Below, in pieces: positions 9,421-18,554 of a stretch of 64,000 nucleotides of DNA; positions within the stretch are counted from its first letter, which is position 1; each line of letters starts with the position of its first letter. The notes beneath the pieces were generated by a model that made no database searches, was not told the origin of the DNA, and saw nothing but the letters and a program-made list of their open reading frames with translations. The stretch comes from an uncultured Clostridia bacterium (GTDB taxonomy: Bacteria; Bacillota; Clostridia; HGM11514), in contig CAKSKB010000013.1 of NCBI GenBank assembly GCA_934464705.1, forward strand, positions 14,469-78,468. Reading direction: 5' to 3'. A program made the translations under genes and the position numbers.

Positions 9421-9476
9421 AAAACTCCTTTTGTATTTTAGTAACAAAGCTATTGTTTGCATACAAAAGGAGTTTT
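9421..9476 (-). promoter_or_regulatory. Hairpin sequestering the spoVT ribosome site
   Basis: Bases 9421-9436 and 9461-9476 form a perfect 16-bp inverted repeat with a 24-nt loop. On the minus strand the 3' arm contains the spoVT Shine-Dalgarno (AAAAGGAG) and is followed by a T run just before the ATG. It looks both like an intrinsic terminator for the upstream gene and like a translation block for readthrough spoVT mRNA. Confidence 0.7.
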
Positions 9477-9508
9477 ATGTAATTTTATTGTTGGAAAAAT
9501 TTTAATGT

Positions 9509-10342
9509 TCAGGCATTCTGTGCATAATATGCAGCTTCTTCGGCTTTAACTGCCTTGTGGTGAATAATTCTGAAATAAACCGAAGCTGCAAATGCGATTA
9601 TCGTGAGTATAACAAACACAAACTGAACGGTAAATACAGTTGAATTCATGTCCTTAAAAATACTGTAAATAAACATCTGCGGTGTTGTAGAACCCATAAA
9701 TCCGTTTATGTGAGCAATAAGACCTGTTACGATAAAAGCAAACGGGAACACAAGGAAAAAGCCTCTCTTGCTGAATACAACTACAAGAACCGCACCTGCA
9801 ATACCGAGAACAAACATAAGAACCGGGAAGAGAACAACATCGTTAATGTCATACTCAACATCCTGAACTCTGTAATACTTGCTCTTCATTTCGGAAATGA
9901 AATCCTTCGCTGTGGGGTGCTGCGGGAACCAGATAAGCTTTGCGGGAGAGTTATATGCAGTCCACTCAACATCAAACGAAGGGTCGGAATCCGCCGTTAT
10001 ATTATATGTAGTGCTGCCTCTTTTATCCTTGTCGGTTGAAATGAGTTTATATCCCATTTCATCGATAAGAGTCTGTTTGATTTCGTTATCAGAGCCTTTA
10101 AGCGCTTTAAGGTCAATTTCCTTACCGCCGCTTACGCATTTAACATCTTTGATATCATAGCTTTCGTTGTTTAATTTAACATTGCCGCTGTTTATAGCAT
10201 TGATAAACTCGGATGACGATTGCGTTTCCGCATAATCATGCTTGTTGATAGCAACAAACATCAAAGCCACATAAACAATCATAATTGCAGCCATAATGAC
10301 GGATGTCAGTGTAATAAATTTTTGACTTGTTTTCTTTCCCAT
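9509..10342 (-). CDS. Uncharacterised membrane protein, 4 TM segments
   Basis: 277 aa. One membrane segment lies near the N-terminus (about 13-33), then an extracytoplasmic domain of about 130 residues rich in charged and polar residues, then three membrane segments (about 165-187, 192-212, 235-257) and a short Lys/Ala-rich tail. I recognise no family motif. It has its own strong promoter and AAGGATTT ribosome site, and stands alone between spoVT and ybaK. The architecture suggests a surface-exposed domain, but no function can be assigned. Confidence 0.75.
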   Translation of the reverse strand: MGKKTSQKFITLTSVIMAAIMIVYVALMFVAINKHDYAETQSSSEFINAINSGNVKLNNESYDIKDVKCVSGGKEIDLKALKGSDNEIKQTLIDEMGYKLISTDKDKRGSTTYNITADSDPSFDVEWTAYNSPAKLIWFPQHPTAKDFISEMKSKYYRVQDVEYDINDVVLFPVLMFVLGIAGAVLVVVFSKRGFFLVFPFAFIVTGLIAHINGFMGSTTPQMFIYSIFKDMNSTVFTVQFVFVILTIIAFAASVYFRIIHHKAVKAEEAAYYAQNA

Positions 10343-10378
10343 TTCAAAAATCCTTTCGAGAATAGTTTATTAATATAC

Positions 10379-10407
10379 ATTATATACTCTTTTTGGAATA
10401 TTGTCAA
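10379..10407 (-). promoter_or_regulatory. Promoter of the 9509-10342 membrane gene
   Basis: On the minus strand: TTGACA (10402-10407), a 17-nt spacer and TATAAT (10379-10384). Both hexamers match consensus exactly, so strong constitutive expression is expected. Confidence 0.85.
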
Positions 10408-10433
10408 TACCAAATAGAGTATTTTTTAAAAAA

Positions 10434-10916
10434 TTATCCGTGAAAAACAATGTCCGCAAAGCGCATGGAGATAAGCTTTGCAAGATCAGCCGGGGAAAGC
10501 TTTACCTGAAGCCCGATCCGCCCTCCGCTGACATAAAAATAAGGAAGGTTTTCTGCCGAAGCGTCGGCAACGGTCACAAACTGCTTTTTCATGCCGACCG
10601 GAGAGCAGCCGCCCCTTATATAGCCCGTAAGCTTATTTATTTCGGCAACATGAATCATCTCAACGCTTTTTTCGCCGACTGCTTTTGCCGCAGCCTTGAG
10701 ATTAAGTTCTTTTGCAACCGGGATTACAAAAACATAGTGATTTTTGCTGTGCCCGACCGTTACAAGCGTTTTGTATACAAAATCGGGGTTCTGATTCATT
10801 TTTTCGGCAACCGAAATGCCGTCTATATGCCCGTCGGACGCATCGTAAGTGAAATATTCATAATTGATTTTTGCGCGGTCCAGAATACGCATTGCGTTGG
10901 TCTTGTCGAATTTCAT
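10434..10916 (-). CDS. ybaK: Cys-tRNA(Pro)/Cys-tRNA(Cys) deacylase YbaK
   Basis: 160-aa YbaK/EbsC-type editing enzyme that hydrolyses mischarged tRNAs. Family features visible are the N-terminal TNAMRILD, VYKTLV (catalytic-lysine region, about residue 46), VIPV-KELNLKAAAKAVG (about 75-90) and GGCSPVGMKK (about 105). The ATG at 10916 gives the standard N-terminus; an open upstream extension overlaps the cyclophilin gene and is not conserved. It is the last gene of a three-gene minus-strand operon with the cyclophilin and DUF896 genes. Confidence 0.92.
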   Translation of the reverse strand: MKFDKTNAMRILDRAKINYEYFTYDASDGHIDGISVAEKMNQNPDFVYKTLVTVGHSKNHYVFVIPVAKELNLKAAAKAVGEKSVEMIHVAEINKLTGYIRGGCSPVGMKKQFVTVADASAENLPYFYVSGGRIGLQVKLSPADLAKLISMRFADIVFHG

Positions 10917-10926
10917 ATTTCGCCTC

Positions 10927-11433
10927 TTATTCGATAATTTCGGGTTCGTCAATCGGTTCATCGTCGGATACCGTGACGGATTTTATAACGATGTCATCAA
11001 CCGGTCTGTCGCCGAAGGAGGTTCTTGTTTCCGCAATTTCATCTACTACCTCCATGCCGGATGTAACTTCGCCGAATGCCGCATACTGACCGTCAAGGTG
11101 GGGTGCGTCCTTATGCATGATAAAGAACTGCGAGCCGGCGCTGTTGGGGTCCATTGCCCTTGCCATGGAGATTACGCCGCGCTTGTGCGCAAGGGAATTA
11201 GGTACGCCGTTTGCAAGAAATTCGCCTTTTATCGAATATCCCGGACCGCCCATTCCGGTTCCGTCGGGGCAGCCGCCCTGTATCATAAAACCTTCTATTA
11301 CCCTATGAAAAATAAGCCCGTCATAAAAGCCGTGCCTTGCCAGCGAAATAAAATTCTTCACCGTGTTCGGCGCAGCCTCTCTGTTCATTTTAAGCTCAAT
11401 TTTGCCGCCGTTTTCCATTTCGATTGTTACCAT
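10927..11433 (-). CDS. Cyclophilin-type peptidyl-prolyl isomerase
   Basis: Small cytosolic cyclophilin (168 aa) catalysing proline cis-trans isomerisation. The active-site motifs are FHRVIEGFMIQGG (Arg and Phe of the pocket), AGSQFFIMH and the terminal AFGEV. There is no signal peptide, so it acts in the cytoplasm. The ATG at 11433 follows GAAAGGATTT. The tail after residue 150 is acidic. It is cotranscribed with the DUF896 gene upstream and ybaK downstream. Confidence 0.93.
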   Translation of the reverse strand: MVTIEMENGGKIELKMNREAAPNTVKNFISLARHGFYDGLIFHRVIEGFMIQGGCPDGTGMGGPGYSIKGEFLANGVPNSLAHKRGVISMARAMDPNSAGSQFFIMHKDAPHLDGQYAAFGEVTSGMEVVDEIAETRTSFGDRPVDDIVIKSVTVSDDEPIDEPEIIE

Positions 11434-11458
11434 TTTGTCAAATCCTTTCTGATGTACA

Positions 11459-11632
11459 TTATTGTTTGTCAACGATTTCTATATCGTTAAGCATTTCCTT
11501 TACCTGCGATTTTATTTCGGCTAAATATTCCGCACGGAGCAGCCGGCGTTCTTCTTTTTCGCCGGCCGTCAGCACCCTTTTTCTCGAAATTGCCGTAAGC
11601 TCGCTTATTCTATCAAGCTTAATTCTGTCCAT
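11459..11632 (-). CDS. DUF896 (YnzC-like) protein
   Basis: A 57-aa gene beginning MDRIKLDRISEL, followed by a basic and acidic helical hairpin (SRKRVLTAGEKEERR, then LRAEYLAEIKSQV). This matches the small Firmicute DUF896/YnzC proteins, which form a two-helix bundle and are linked to the SOS region in Bacillus; the molecular role is unknown. It is the first gene of the minus-strand operon and has a consensus promoter 21 bp upstream. Confidence 0.88.
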   Translation of the reverse strand: MDRIKLDRISELTAISRKRVLTAGEKEERRLLRAEYLAEIKSQVKEMLNDIEIVDKQ

Positions 11633-11652
11633 TAAATCACATCCCTAAAACA

Positions 11653-11681
11653 ATTATATAGGTAAATTTGCAATATGTCAA
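11653..11681 (-). promoter_or_regulatory. Promoter of the DUF896-cyclophilin-ybaK operon
   Basis: Minus strand: TTGACA (11676-11681), a 17-nt spacer and TATAAT (11653-11658), consensus in both hexamers. It is back-to-back with the yebC promoter. Confidence 0.85.
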
Positions 11682-11701
11682 TAATTTTTTTGCAAAAACA
11701 G

Positions 11702-11730
11702 TTGATTTATCGGACGGAATCTGTTATAAT
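11702..11730 (+). promoter_or_regulatory. Promoter of yebC
   Basis: TTGATT (11702-11707), a 17-nt spacer and TATAAT (11725-11730), divergent from the DUF896 operon promoter; about 35 nt of untranslated leader. Confidence 0.8.
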
Positions 11731-11764
11731 ATTGAATGAAATATTTTACAGAGGTGAATTTTTT

Positions 11765-12490
11765 ATGTCAGGACATTCCAAGTGGAATAATATTAAGAAC
11801 AAAAAAGAAAAGACCGATGCTGCGCGCGGTAAGATTTTTACCAAAATAGGCAGAGAAATTGCCGTTGCCGTCAAGGCGGGAGGACCTGACCCTGCCTCAA
11901 ATTCAAAGCTCAAGGATATAATTGCGAAGGCAAAGGCAAACAATATGCCCAATGATAATATCGAAAGAAGTATCAAAAAGGCTTCGGGTGAGCTTGGCGC
12001 TACCGAATTTTTTGAGTTTTCTTACGAAGGCTACGGTCCTTCGGGCGTTGCGGTAATCGTCGATATAATGACCGATAACAAAAACCGTATTGCAAGCGAG
12101 GTTCGCCATGCCTTTGATAAATTCGGCGGCAATCTCGGGCAGACGGGCTGCGTTGGTTTTATGTTTGATAAAAAAGGCGTTATCGCCATTGAGGAACAGG
12201 ACGGCGTTGATGAGGACACCGTTACAATGGCTGCTCTGGAAGCCGGTGCGGACGATGTTTCGTACGATGACGGCGTGTTTGAGGTGCTTACGGATCCGGA
12301 GGATTTTTCCGCAGTGCGTGAAGCCCTGGAGGCCGACGGCTATGAATTTATAAGCGCCGAGGTCGAGATGGTTCCGCAGACCTATGTTAAGCTTGATGAC
12401 GAAAAGGATGCGGCAAACATGGAAAAAATGATTGATATGCTGGAAGACAACGATGATGTTCAGCATGTTTGGCACAACTGGGAAGAATAA
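11765..12490 (+). CDS. YebC/PmpR family regulatory/translation factor
   Basis: 241-aa protein with the hallmark N-terminus [20 protein letters not shown], an alpha-helical domain 1, and the conserved [14 protein letters not shown] segment near residue 90. The C-terminus is acidic (DDVQHVWHN). The family was described as DNA-binding regulators; more recent work points to a role at ribosomes stalled on proline stretches. The ATG at 11765 follows AGAGGTG; an open upstream extension has no homology. It is followed by a terminator. Confidence 0.94.
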   Translation: MSGHSKWNNIKNKKEKTDAARGKIFTKIGREIAVAVKAGGPDPASNSKLKDIIAKAKANNMPNDNIERSIKKASGELGATEFFEFSYEGYGPSGVAVIVDIMTDNKNRIASEVRHAFDKFGGNLGQTGCVGFMFDKKGVIAIEEQDGVDEDTVTMAALEAGADDVSYDDGVFEVLTDPEDFSAVREALEADGYEFISAEVEMVPQTYVKLDDEKDAANMEKMIDMLEDNDDVQHVWHNWEE

Positions 12491-12500
12491 TTTTACTTTG

Positions 12501-12543
12501 AAAATCTCCGAAAATAACCATGCATTATTTTTGGAGATTTTTT
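12501..12543 (+). terminator. Intrinsic terminator after yebC
   Basis: A 17-bp stem with one mismatch (12501-12517 with 12525-12541) and a short loop, ending in a T run; 10 bp after the yebC stop. Confidence 0.85.
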
Positions 12544-12559
12544 ATATAGGTGATTAATT

Positions 12560-13246
12560 TTGAACATTACAGACGAGCTTTTTAGACTGAGGGACGAAAA
12601 ATACAAGGAGTTTCACTCGAAACTGATACCGAATATTCCTCCCGAAACCATTATCGGGGTGAGAACGCCCGTTTTGAGGAAGTTTTCCAAGGAGATTTTC
12701 GGTACGCCCGAGGCGGAGGCGTTTGTGTCGGTTCCCGAAAAACACAGATACTATGATGAAAAGAATCTGCATGCCATGCTGATTGAGCCGATTAAGGATT
12801 TTGATACCGCTATGGATTTCTGCGAAAAGTTTTTGGGGATTATCGACAACTGGGCGACCTGCGATATGTATTCGCCGAAGGCTTTCGGGAAAAACACATC
12901 AAGGCTTGAACCTAAAATCCGCGAGTGGATGAAATCAGACAAGGTATATACCGTCAGATTTTCAATGAACATGGCTATGCGGTATTTTCTCGGTGATAAT
13001 TTCAGTCCTGAATTTATGCGTATGATTGCCGCAATCCGCTCCGATGAGTACTATATTAATATGATGATTGCGTGGTATTTTGCCACGGCGCTTGCAAAGC
13101 AGTATGACGCTGCGGAAAAGTATATTTCGGGGCGCCGCCTTTCGCCGTGGGTGCATAACAAGGCAATTCAAAAGGCGATTGAAAGCAGACGGATTACCGG
13201 TGAGCAAAAATCATATCTCAGAACGCTTAAAGTTAAGGACAGGTGA
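12560..13246 (+). CDS. DNA alkylation repair protein (AlkD-like)
   Basis: 228-aa all-helical HEAT-like repeat protein of the AlkC/AlkD superfamily. It shows the family N-terminal region (IIGVRTPVLRKFSKEIF), the conserved DNWATCDMYSPK segment near residue 100 and the C-terminal SPWVHNKAIQKAIES with the RRIT turn. AlkD enzymes excise bulky cationic N3/N7-alkylpurines. The start is TTG with AGGTGAT upstream. The downstream membrane-anchored protein begins 4 bp after the stop. Confidence 0.88.
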   Translation: MNITDELFRLRDEKYKEFHSKLIPNIPPETIIGVRTPVLRKFSKEIFGTPEAEAFVSVPEKHRYYDEKNLHAMLIEPIKDFDTAMDFCEKFLGIIDNWATCDMYSPKAFGKNTSRLEPKIREWMKSDKVYTVRFSMNMAMRYFLGDNFSPEFMRMIAAIRSDEYYINMMIAWYFATALAKQYDAAEKYISGRRLSPWVHNKAIQKAIESRRITGEQKSYLRTLKVKDR

Positions 13247-13250
13247 GTTT

Positions 13251-13874
13251 ATGACCGCTAAAAAAAGATTTGAAAATTTTTGGTATTATCATAAAAATCA
13301 TGTTATTATAGTGTGTGTTTTGGCCGTATTTGTAATTATAATTTCGTATCAGATGTTTTCTAAAACGAATTATGACAATACGGTTGTGGTTGCCGGGAAT
13401 ATCCCTGCGACGCTGGCGGATGATACGCAGTTTGTGAAAGATATTTCGCCTGTGTTCAAAGATGTCAACGGTGACGGTGAGGTAAACATCAATACCACAT
13501 TTATTCCGTTCGGCGGTGAAATTGGCTCGACAACCGATGCGGAAATGGCTCTTGCGTATCCGCAGCAGCTGCAGGCGGTTCTGGCGGCGGACGATGCAAA
13601 TATTTTCATCGTGACAGAGGATATTCTCATAAGCTACGGCCGTGACAAGGCTTTTGCCGATGTATCGGATATTCAGAGGGAACTCGGATTGACGGACTGC
13701 AAATACCAAAACGGTATACTTATAAAAAACCGTGAGCTCATTTCGGCACTTTCGCTTTATGACGATGTGGATTATTATATTGCGGTAAGGGTGAATGACG
13801 GGCTTTCAAAGCTTACGGGCAGCAAAAAAATAAAATATATAAATGCATATAATTTTATGCGCGAGCTTGCATAA
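13251..13874 (+). CDS. Uncharacterised membrane-anchored protein
   Basis: 207 aa with one N-terminal membrane segment (about 18-40, VIIVCVLAVFVIIIS) and an extracytoplasmic domain that contains an EF-hand-like DVNGDGEVNI stretch near residue 77. No known family is recognised. The ATG at 13251 follows GGACAGGTG, although the frame is open upstream inside alkD. It lies 4 bp after alkD and 18 bp before the heparinase-like gene, so it may be a surface partner in the polysaccharide locus. Confidence 0.7.
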   Translation: MTAKKRFENFWYYHKNHVIIVCVLAVFVIIISYQMFSKTNYDNTVVVAGNIPATLADDTQFVKDISPVFKDVNGDGEVNINTTFIPFGGEIGSTTDAEMALAYPQQLQAVLAADDANIFIVTEDILISYGRDKAFADVSDIQRELGLTDCKYQNGILIKNRELISALSLYDDVDYYIAVRVNDGLSKLTGSKKIKYINAYNFMRELA

Positions 13875-13892
13875 TAACGGGAGGGGATAAAA

Positions 13893-15881
13893 ATGGTTGA
13901 TTTTTTTAAGCGGCTCAATATTTATTCGGAAGGGCTTGAAAATGTAAAAAAGCTGTATGAAAACGGAAATCCCGACGCGGCATTTTCGGAATACAGGAAA
14001 GTTCTTGCAAAGAGGTTTTCCGCCTATCCTGCAGATTATTTTAAGATATACGACTATCCCGCTGAAGAACCCAAGCTTTTGCTCAGCAACAAGATTTCGC
14101 TTTTGGGGTATGAACCGATTGATTTGGGGAAGCCGATAAACTGGCTTGCACAGCCGCACGGAGATAAGCAGTGGCAGTCGCATCTCGGGTATATGCGCTG
14201 GGTGCTGCCGCTTATTGCCGAGTACAAAAAAACGGGAGATAAAAGATACGCCGATAAATGGTCTGAGATTATGAATGATTTTCTCGATAATCATCCGTGG
14301 GGCGTTAAGGGTCTTGAATATCACATTTCAAGACCGATGTATCTTAACGAATACAAATTCAAATGCGGTGGAGAAGGGCAGACACCCGGGTATCTCGGAG
14401 GAAGCTGGATTGGACTTGCGGCATCCGCAAGAATTTCGAATTTTACGGTTTGCCTGGCGCATATTATGGATGATGAGTATATTTCCGACAAGCTTATTTC
14501 AAAAATACTGCTTTCGCTTGCCGTTGACCACTGCGACGTTATATTTAACAATGCAAGACGGTATACGCCAAATCAGTTTGCGGACGGTGCGTGTGCCCTG
14601 CTTAAGTTTTCCATACTTTTTTGGGAGATGAAGGAGGCTCCGGCAGCATATCTTGTCGGCATGCAAAGGTTTGAGGAAGCGGTCAAAGCCGTGCTTTTGC
14701 CGGACGGCTCCGACCTTGAACAGAGTTTTAATTACAATATGGGGCTTCCCAGGATATTTTACGATATATACGGGCTTTTCGGAGATTCGCCGAATGAAAG
14801 AATAAAGAAGCTGAGAGCCGATATTGACAAAAGATGTAAATTTTTGTTTGATATTTCAAACGAAAACTTTGAGATTCCTTCAATTGCCAAGACGCATGCA
14901 TGCTGCGAAAAGGCGTATTTTTCTGAGCTTGAGCAAAAATACGGATTAAATCTTTTCGGAAGAGAATACAAGTCGGCAGCTTTTCCTTACGGCGGATATT
15001 ATGTGTCAAAAACGGACGGCAGATATTTGTTTTTCAAGGCATCCAGAGAATCAGTAGGACATTCGCATGAGGACTGCAATTCGATTATACTTCGGGCGGA
15101 CGGAATGCCGCTGCTTATTGACTGCTCAAATTATAATTACTCCGATGATGACGACTCTATGGCAATTAATAATTACATGTATTCGACCCTTGCGCACAAC
15201 AGTGTGAGTGTTGACGGTCTTTCGCAGATTACAGTACCTTTTAAAAATGCGCTTTCAAAGGAATATCTTAAAGAATTAGCCGAAAAGCCGATTGATACTC
15301 TCTGCGTCGTTTCTTCCGAATACGATGCGTTTGAAGGTGTTTATGACGGTGTTTACGGTGATGCTTCGTGGTACAGCAACAACCGCATTTCGGAAGGTAT
15401 TCCGAAACTGAAGGTTGTGAGAGCAAAACATAACAGAAAGGTTGTTTATTTAAAGACGGCGGATGTGTATATCGTAATTGACCGAGTTTTTGCGGATAAA
15501 CAGCATAAGTACACGGTTTCATGGAATTTAGCTCCCGAGTATCTGCCTGAGAATGTTCTGACCGACGGTGAAATAAGAATACGGAAAACCGGCATGCCGT
15601 CGCTTTTGATAAAAAGCTTTTCCGACATTCCGGCGGTTTTTGAAAAGTTTTACGGTGACAAGCTTAAGGGAAGGTATTGCGTCAGCTACGGCAAAACCGA
15701 AAAATGTGTTCATGTTGAACAGTCTTACACCGCGAAAAATCTCACTGCGGTGCACATTCTGGCGCCTGATTTCAGTGAAAGTTTCGAAAGCTCGAAACTT
15801 TCGGGAGATATATTTGAATTTAACTGTGATGGCAAAAAATACAGATTAAATATAAATACATTGAAATATGAGGTGAATTGA
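13893..15881 (+). CDS. Heparinase II/III-like polysaccharide lyase
   Basis: 662 aa. The N-terminal half (about 1-330) is an alpha/alpha toroid with HISRPMYLNEYKF and NQFADGACAL. The C-terminal half is the heparinase II/III beta-sheet domain, with GGYYVSKTDGRYLFFKA, the His-rich ESVGHSHED and AHNSVSVDG near residues 385-435. These lyases cleave uronic-acid-containing polysaccharides by beta-elimination. No signal peptide is evident, suggesting it acts on imported oligosaccharides. It is followed at once by a beta-helix protein, a typical partner for uronate polysaccharides. Confidence 0.85.
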   Translation: MVDFFKRLNIYSEGLENVKKLYENGNPDAAFSEYRKVLAKRFSAYPADYFKIYDYPAEEPKLLLSNKISLLGYEPIDLGKPINWLAQPHGDKQWQSHLGYMRWVLPLIAEYKKTGDKRYADKWSEIMNDFLDNHPWGVKGLEYHISRPMYLNEYKFKCGGEGQTPGYLGGSWIGLAASARISNFTVCLAHIMDDEYISDKLISKILLSLAVDHCDVIFNNARRYTPNQFADGACALLKFSILFWEMKEAPAAYLVGMQRFEEAVKAVLLPDGSDLEQSFNYNMGLPRIFYDIYGLFGDSPNERIKKLRADIDKRCKFLFDISNENFEIPSIAKTHACCEKAYFSELEQKYGLNLFGREYKSAAFPYGGYYVSKTDGRYLFFKASRESVGHSHEDCNSIILRADGMPLLIDCSNYNYSDDDDSMAINNYMYSTLAHNSVSVDGLSQITVPFKNALSKEYLKELAEKPIDTLCVVSSEYDAFEGVYDGVYGDASWYSNNRISEGIPKLKVVRAKHNRKVVYLKTADVYIVIDRVFADKQHKYTVSWNLAPEYLPENVLTDGEIRIRKTGMPSLLIKSFSDIPAVFEKFYGDKLKGRYCVSYGKTEKCVHVEQSYTAKNLTAVHILAPDFSESFESSKLSGDIFEFNCDGKKYRLNINTLKYEVN

Positions 15882-15883
15882 AA

Positions 15884-17683
15884 ATGCATTACAGTGTACA
15901 TGACGGGCAAGAACTTACGGAGGCGTTTGCGGAGTTCAAAGACGGCGACAGCATAAGTCTTAAAACAGGGATTTATGAAATTTCAAAAACACTTGAGTTC
16001 GGTGCTGACAACATTACCGTTGACGGAAACGGCTCTGCCCTGAAGGGGAGCGTACGGATACCGGTAAGCGGCAGCGGAGTTGTTGAAATCGACCTCAGGG
16101 AGCACGGAATAACCGATTTCGGCAGCTTCGGCGGAGGTCCGTACGAGGATTTCTGGAAAGGCGAGGTCAGTATTCCTAAGCCGCACCTTACGGACCTCGG
16201 TCCGGGGCTTGAACTGTATTTTGACGGCAAGCTTATGCCGATTTCAAGATATCCGAAAGAGGGATTCCTCAAAATAACAGAGGCGCTCGGTGAAACACCA
16301 CTGATGTTCAAGGGCAAGCGCAACGGTTCGGTTGAGGGTGTATTCAGATGCAATGACGATAAAATCAAGGACTTTAAGGATACCGACCAGCTCCTGCTTG
16401 TGGGGTACTGGAATGCCGACTGGGCAACACAGCGCCACACCGTAAAATCAATCGGTTCTGACGGCGTTATTGAGGTAAACAAGCCATGGCACACCTTCGG
16501 ATACCGTGACGGGGAATGCTTTACGGACGAGATAGGCGGAAAGTTTTGCGTTTTAAATGCCGCAGAGGCGGTGACGGCTCCCGGGGATTGGTGCATAAAT
16601 CGCAGAACGGGGAAGCTTTATGTTTATCTTTTTGAGGGACAGGATTATGTTGAAGTTTCTGTTGCCGGGGATTTGTTTTACGGCGACGGAAGAAGAAATA
16701 TTAAAATTTCGGACCTCAATCTTTCGCAGTGCAGAAAAAGCGGCATATGCTTTGAAAATTCGCACGGAATAACAATTGAAAACTGCAATGTAAAAAACAG
16801 CGGAGCGTGGGGTATTCTGGGTGAAAACTGCATGCATATGAGCGTCCGTGACTGTAGTGTTTCGGAAACCGGAGGCGGAGGAATTGCCCTTTGGGGAGGC
16901 GACAGAAACACGCTTACGCCTTCGGGAAATGTCATTTCACGCTGCGAGATTACAAAAATTGCCCGCTGGCACAAAACATATATGGCGGCAATCGAAATCG
17001 GCGGTGTGGGCGGCTGTGTATCGGAAAATAAAATTCATGATGTTCCGCATTTCGGGATAGTGTTCAGCGGAAACAATCAAATTATCGAGAAAAACGATAT
17101 AGGCAATGCCTGCTATGAATCGAACGATGCAGGGGCAATCTATACCGGGCGGGATTATTCCTACAGAGGGCATATAATAAGGTATAATTACCTTCACGAT
17201 ATGTACGGTTTTGAAAACAGAGGATGCATTGGCTTGTATTTTGACGATGCAATGTCTTCTGCGGAAGTGTACGGCAATGTGTTTGCGAATATGCCGTATA
17301 TTGCGCTGCTTCTCGGCGGCGGAAGGGATTTTGATATTCACGACAATATGTTTTACGGCTGCAAAATGGCGGTTATGGTTGACGCAAGAGCGTCAAGGTG
17401 GAAGAATTTCAGCGAAAATATCATGAAGGTTCTGGGGAAAGTCGATTATAAAGGCGAAATATGGAAAAACGCATATCCTAAGCTTTATGATTTTCTCGAT
17501 AATGACCCTCTTATGCCGCTCGGAAACAAACTTTACGGCAACTGTGTTGTCGGCGGTGACGGTTTCTGCATAGAGTCAAAAGAGGTTGCGGATTTAATAG
17601 ATATGAAAGGCAACAAATTTGTTCATCAGTCAAAGCCCGGTGAACACGAAATCAATCATTATAATTGGTACTACGTCAATTAA
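15884..17683 (+). CDS. Right-handed parallel beta-helix protein (polysaccharide lyase/epimerase-like)
   Basis: 601 aa. The start is like that of pectate/chondroitinase-B-type proteins (DGDSISLKTGIYEI, then a DGNGSALKG). From about residue 260 to 520 there are regular beta-helix coils of the type GICFENSHGITIENC and NVISRCEIT. No signal peptide is seen. The precise reaction cannot be read; the context with a heparinase-like lyase points to acidic polysaccharide breakdown. The ATG at 15884 is 8 nt after AGGTG; an alternative TTG at 15878 is too close to it. Confidence 0.78.
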   Translation: MHYSVHDGQELTEAFAEFKDGDSISLKTGIYEISKTLEFGADNITVDGNGSALKGSVRIPVSGSGVVEIDLREHGITDFGSFGGGPYEDFWKGEVSIPKPHLTDLGPGLELYFDGKLMPISRYPKEGFLKITEALGETPLMFKGKRNGSVEGVFRCNDDKIKDFKDTDQLLLVGYWNADWATQRHTVKSIGSDGVIEVNKPWHTFGYRDGECFTDEIGGKFCVLNAAEAVTAPGDWCINRRTGKLYVYLFEGQDYVEVSVAGDLFYGDGRRNIKISDLNLSQCRKSGICFENSHGITIENCNVKNSGAWGILGENCMHMSVRDCSVSETGGGGIALWGGDRNTLTPSGNVISRCEITKIARWHKTYMAAIEIGGVGGCVSENKIHDVPHFGIVFSGNNQIIEKNDIGNACYESNDAGAIYTGRDYSYRGHIIRYNYLHDMYGFENRGCIGLYFDDAMSSAEVYGNVFANMPYIALLLGGGRDFDIHDNMFYGCKMAVMVDARASRWKNFSENIMKVLGKVDYKGEIWKNAYPKLYDFLDNDPLMPLGNKLYGNCVVGGDGFCIESKEVADLIDMKGNKFVHQSKPGEHEINHYNWYYVN

Positions 17684-17696
17684 AGGAGAATTTTTC

Positions 17697-18533
17697 ATGA
17701 AACTTAAGTATTTGGGGACCGCTGCTGCGGAAGGTATTCCGGCGGTTTTCTGCGATTGTGAGAATTGCGTAAAGTCAAAAAAACTCGGCGGAAAAAACAT
17801 AAGAACGAGAAGCCAGGCGCTGGTCGACGATACACTCCTTATTGATTTCCCGGCGGATACATATATGCATTATCTGAGAGAAAACTTTGAGCTCAGCAAA
17901 ATCAGGTCCTGTCTTATAACTCATTCGCACTGCGACCATCTTTATGCAGATGAAATCGAGAACCGCAAGGACGGTTTTGCGAATCTTTCCGATAAGCAGC
18001 CGCTTACATTTTATTCATGGGACAGCGGATATAAAATGATTATGACGGAAAAAATAAATGGATATGTTCCCGATAGCTATGTCAAGGCGGTTAACATTAA
18101 ACCGTCCGTTGATTTTGAGGTTGAAGGGTATAATGTTACGCCGATAAGGGCGGCTCATGATCCTAAGTCCGACCCGGTGGTTTATGCTATTGAAAAGGAC
18201 GGCAAAAGACTTTTGTATTTTAACGATTCGAGCGAGCTTCATGAGGACGGCATGGAAGCGCTGCGGAGATTCAGGAATAAACCGTTTGACCTTATTTCCC
18301 TCGACTGCACAATGGGCTGCAACGAATTTGAATGGGAAGGTCATATGGGGCTTTCAAGATGCGCCGGCTTTCGCGATACCCTCAAAGCCGAAGGCGTTGC
18401 GGATGAACATACAATTTTCATTCTTAATCATTTTTCACATAACGGAAAAAGCGTTGTATATGATGATTTTGTGAAGATTGCCGCCGAAAATGATTTTCTT
18501 GTGTCGTATGACGGTATGGAAATTGAATTTTAG
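17697..18533 (+). CDS. MBL-fold metallo-hydrolase (PhnP-like)
   Basis: 278-aa metallo-beta-lactamase-fold protein. The metal motif is HSHCDHLYADE (HxHxDH, about residue 78); an N-terminal CDCENC cysteine cluster recalls the extra zinc site of PhnP-type phosphodiesterases, and later ligands are in RAAHDP, YFNDSSE and LNHFSHN. Likely a phosphodiesterase or hydrolase of unknown substrate. The ATG at 17697 follows AAAGGAG. It is the last gene of the lyase run, 13 bp after the beta-helix gene. Confidence 0.82.
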   Translation: MKLKYLGTAAAEGIPAVFCDCENCVKSKKLGGKNIRTRSQALVDDTLLIDFPADTYMHYLRENFELSKIRSCLITHSHCDHLYADEIENRKDGFANLSDKQPLTFYSWDSGYKMIMTEKINGYVPDSYVKAVNIKPSVDFEVEGYNVTPIRAAHDPKSDPVVYAIEKDGKRLLYFNDSSELHEDGMEALRRFRNKPFDLISLDCTMGCNEFEWEGHMGLSRCAGFRDTLKAEGVADEHTIFILNHFSHNGKSVVYDDFVKIAAENDFLVSYDGMEIEF

Positions 18534-18554
18534 CATTTTATTTGCCTAAACCTC

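Noticed and set aside
11459..11648. Plus-strand open frame opposite the DUF896 gene (11424-11648)
   Set aside because: The minus strand gives a clear DUF896 protein with promoter and start; the plus-strand frame has no homology.
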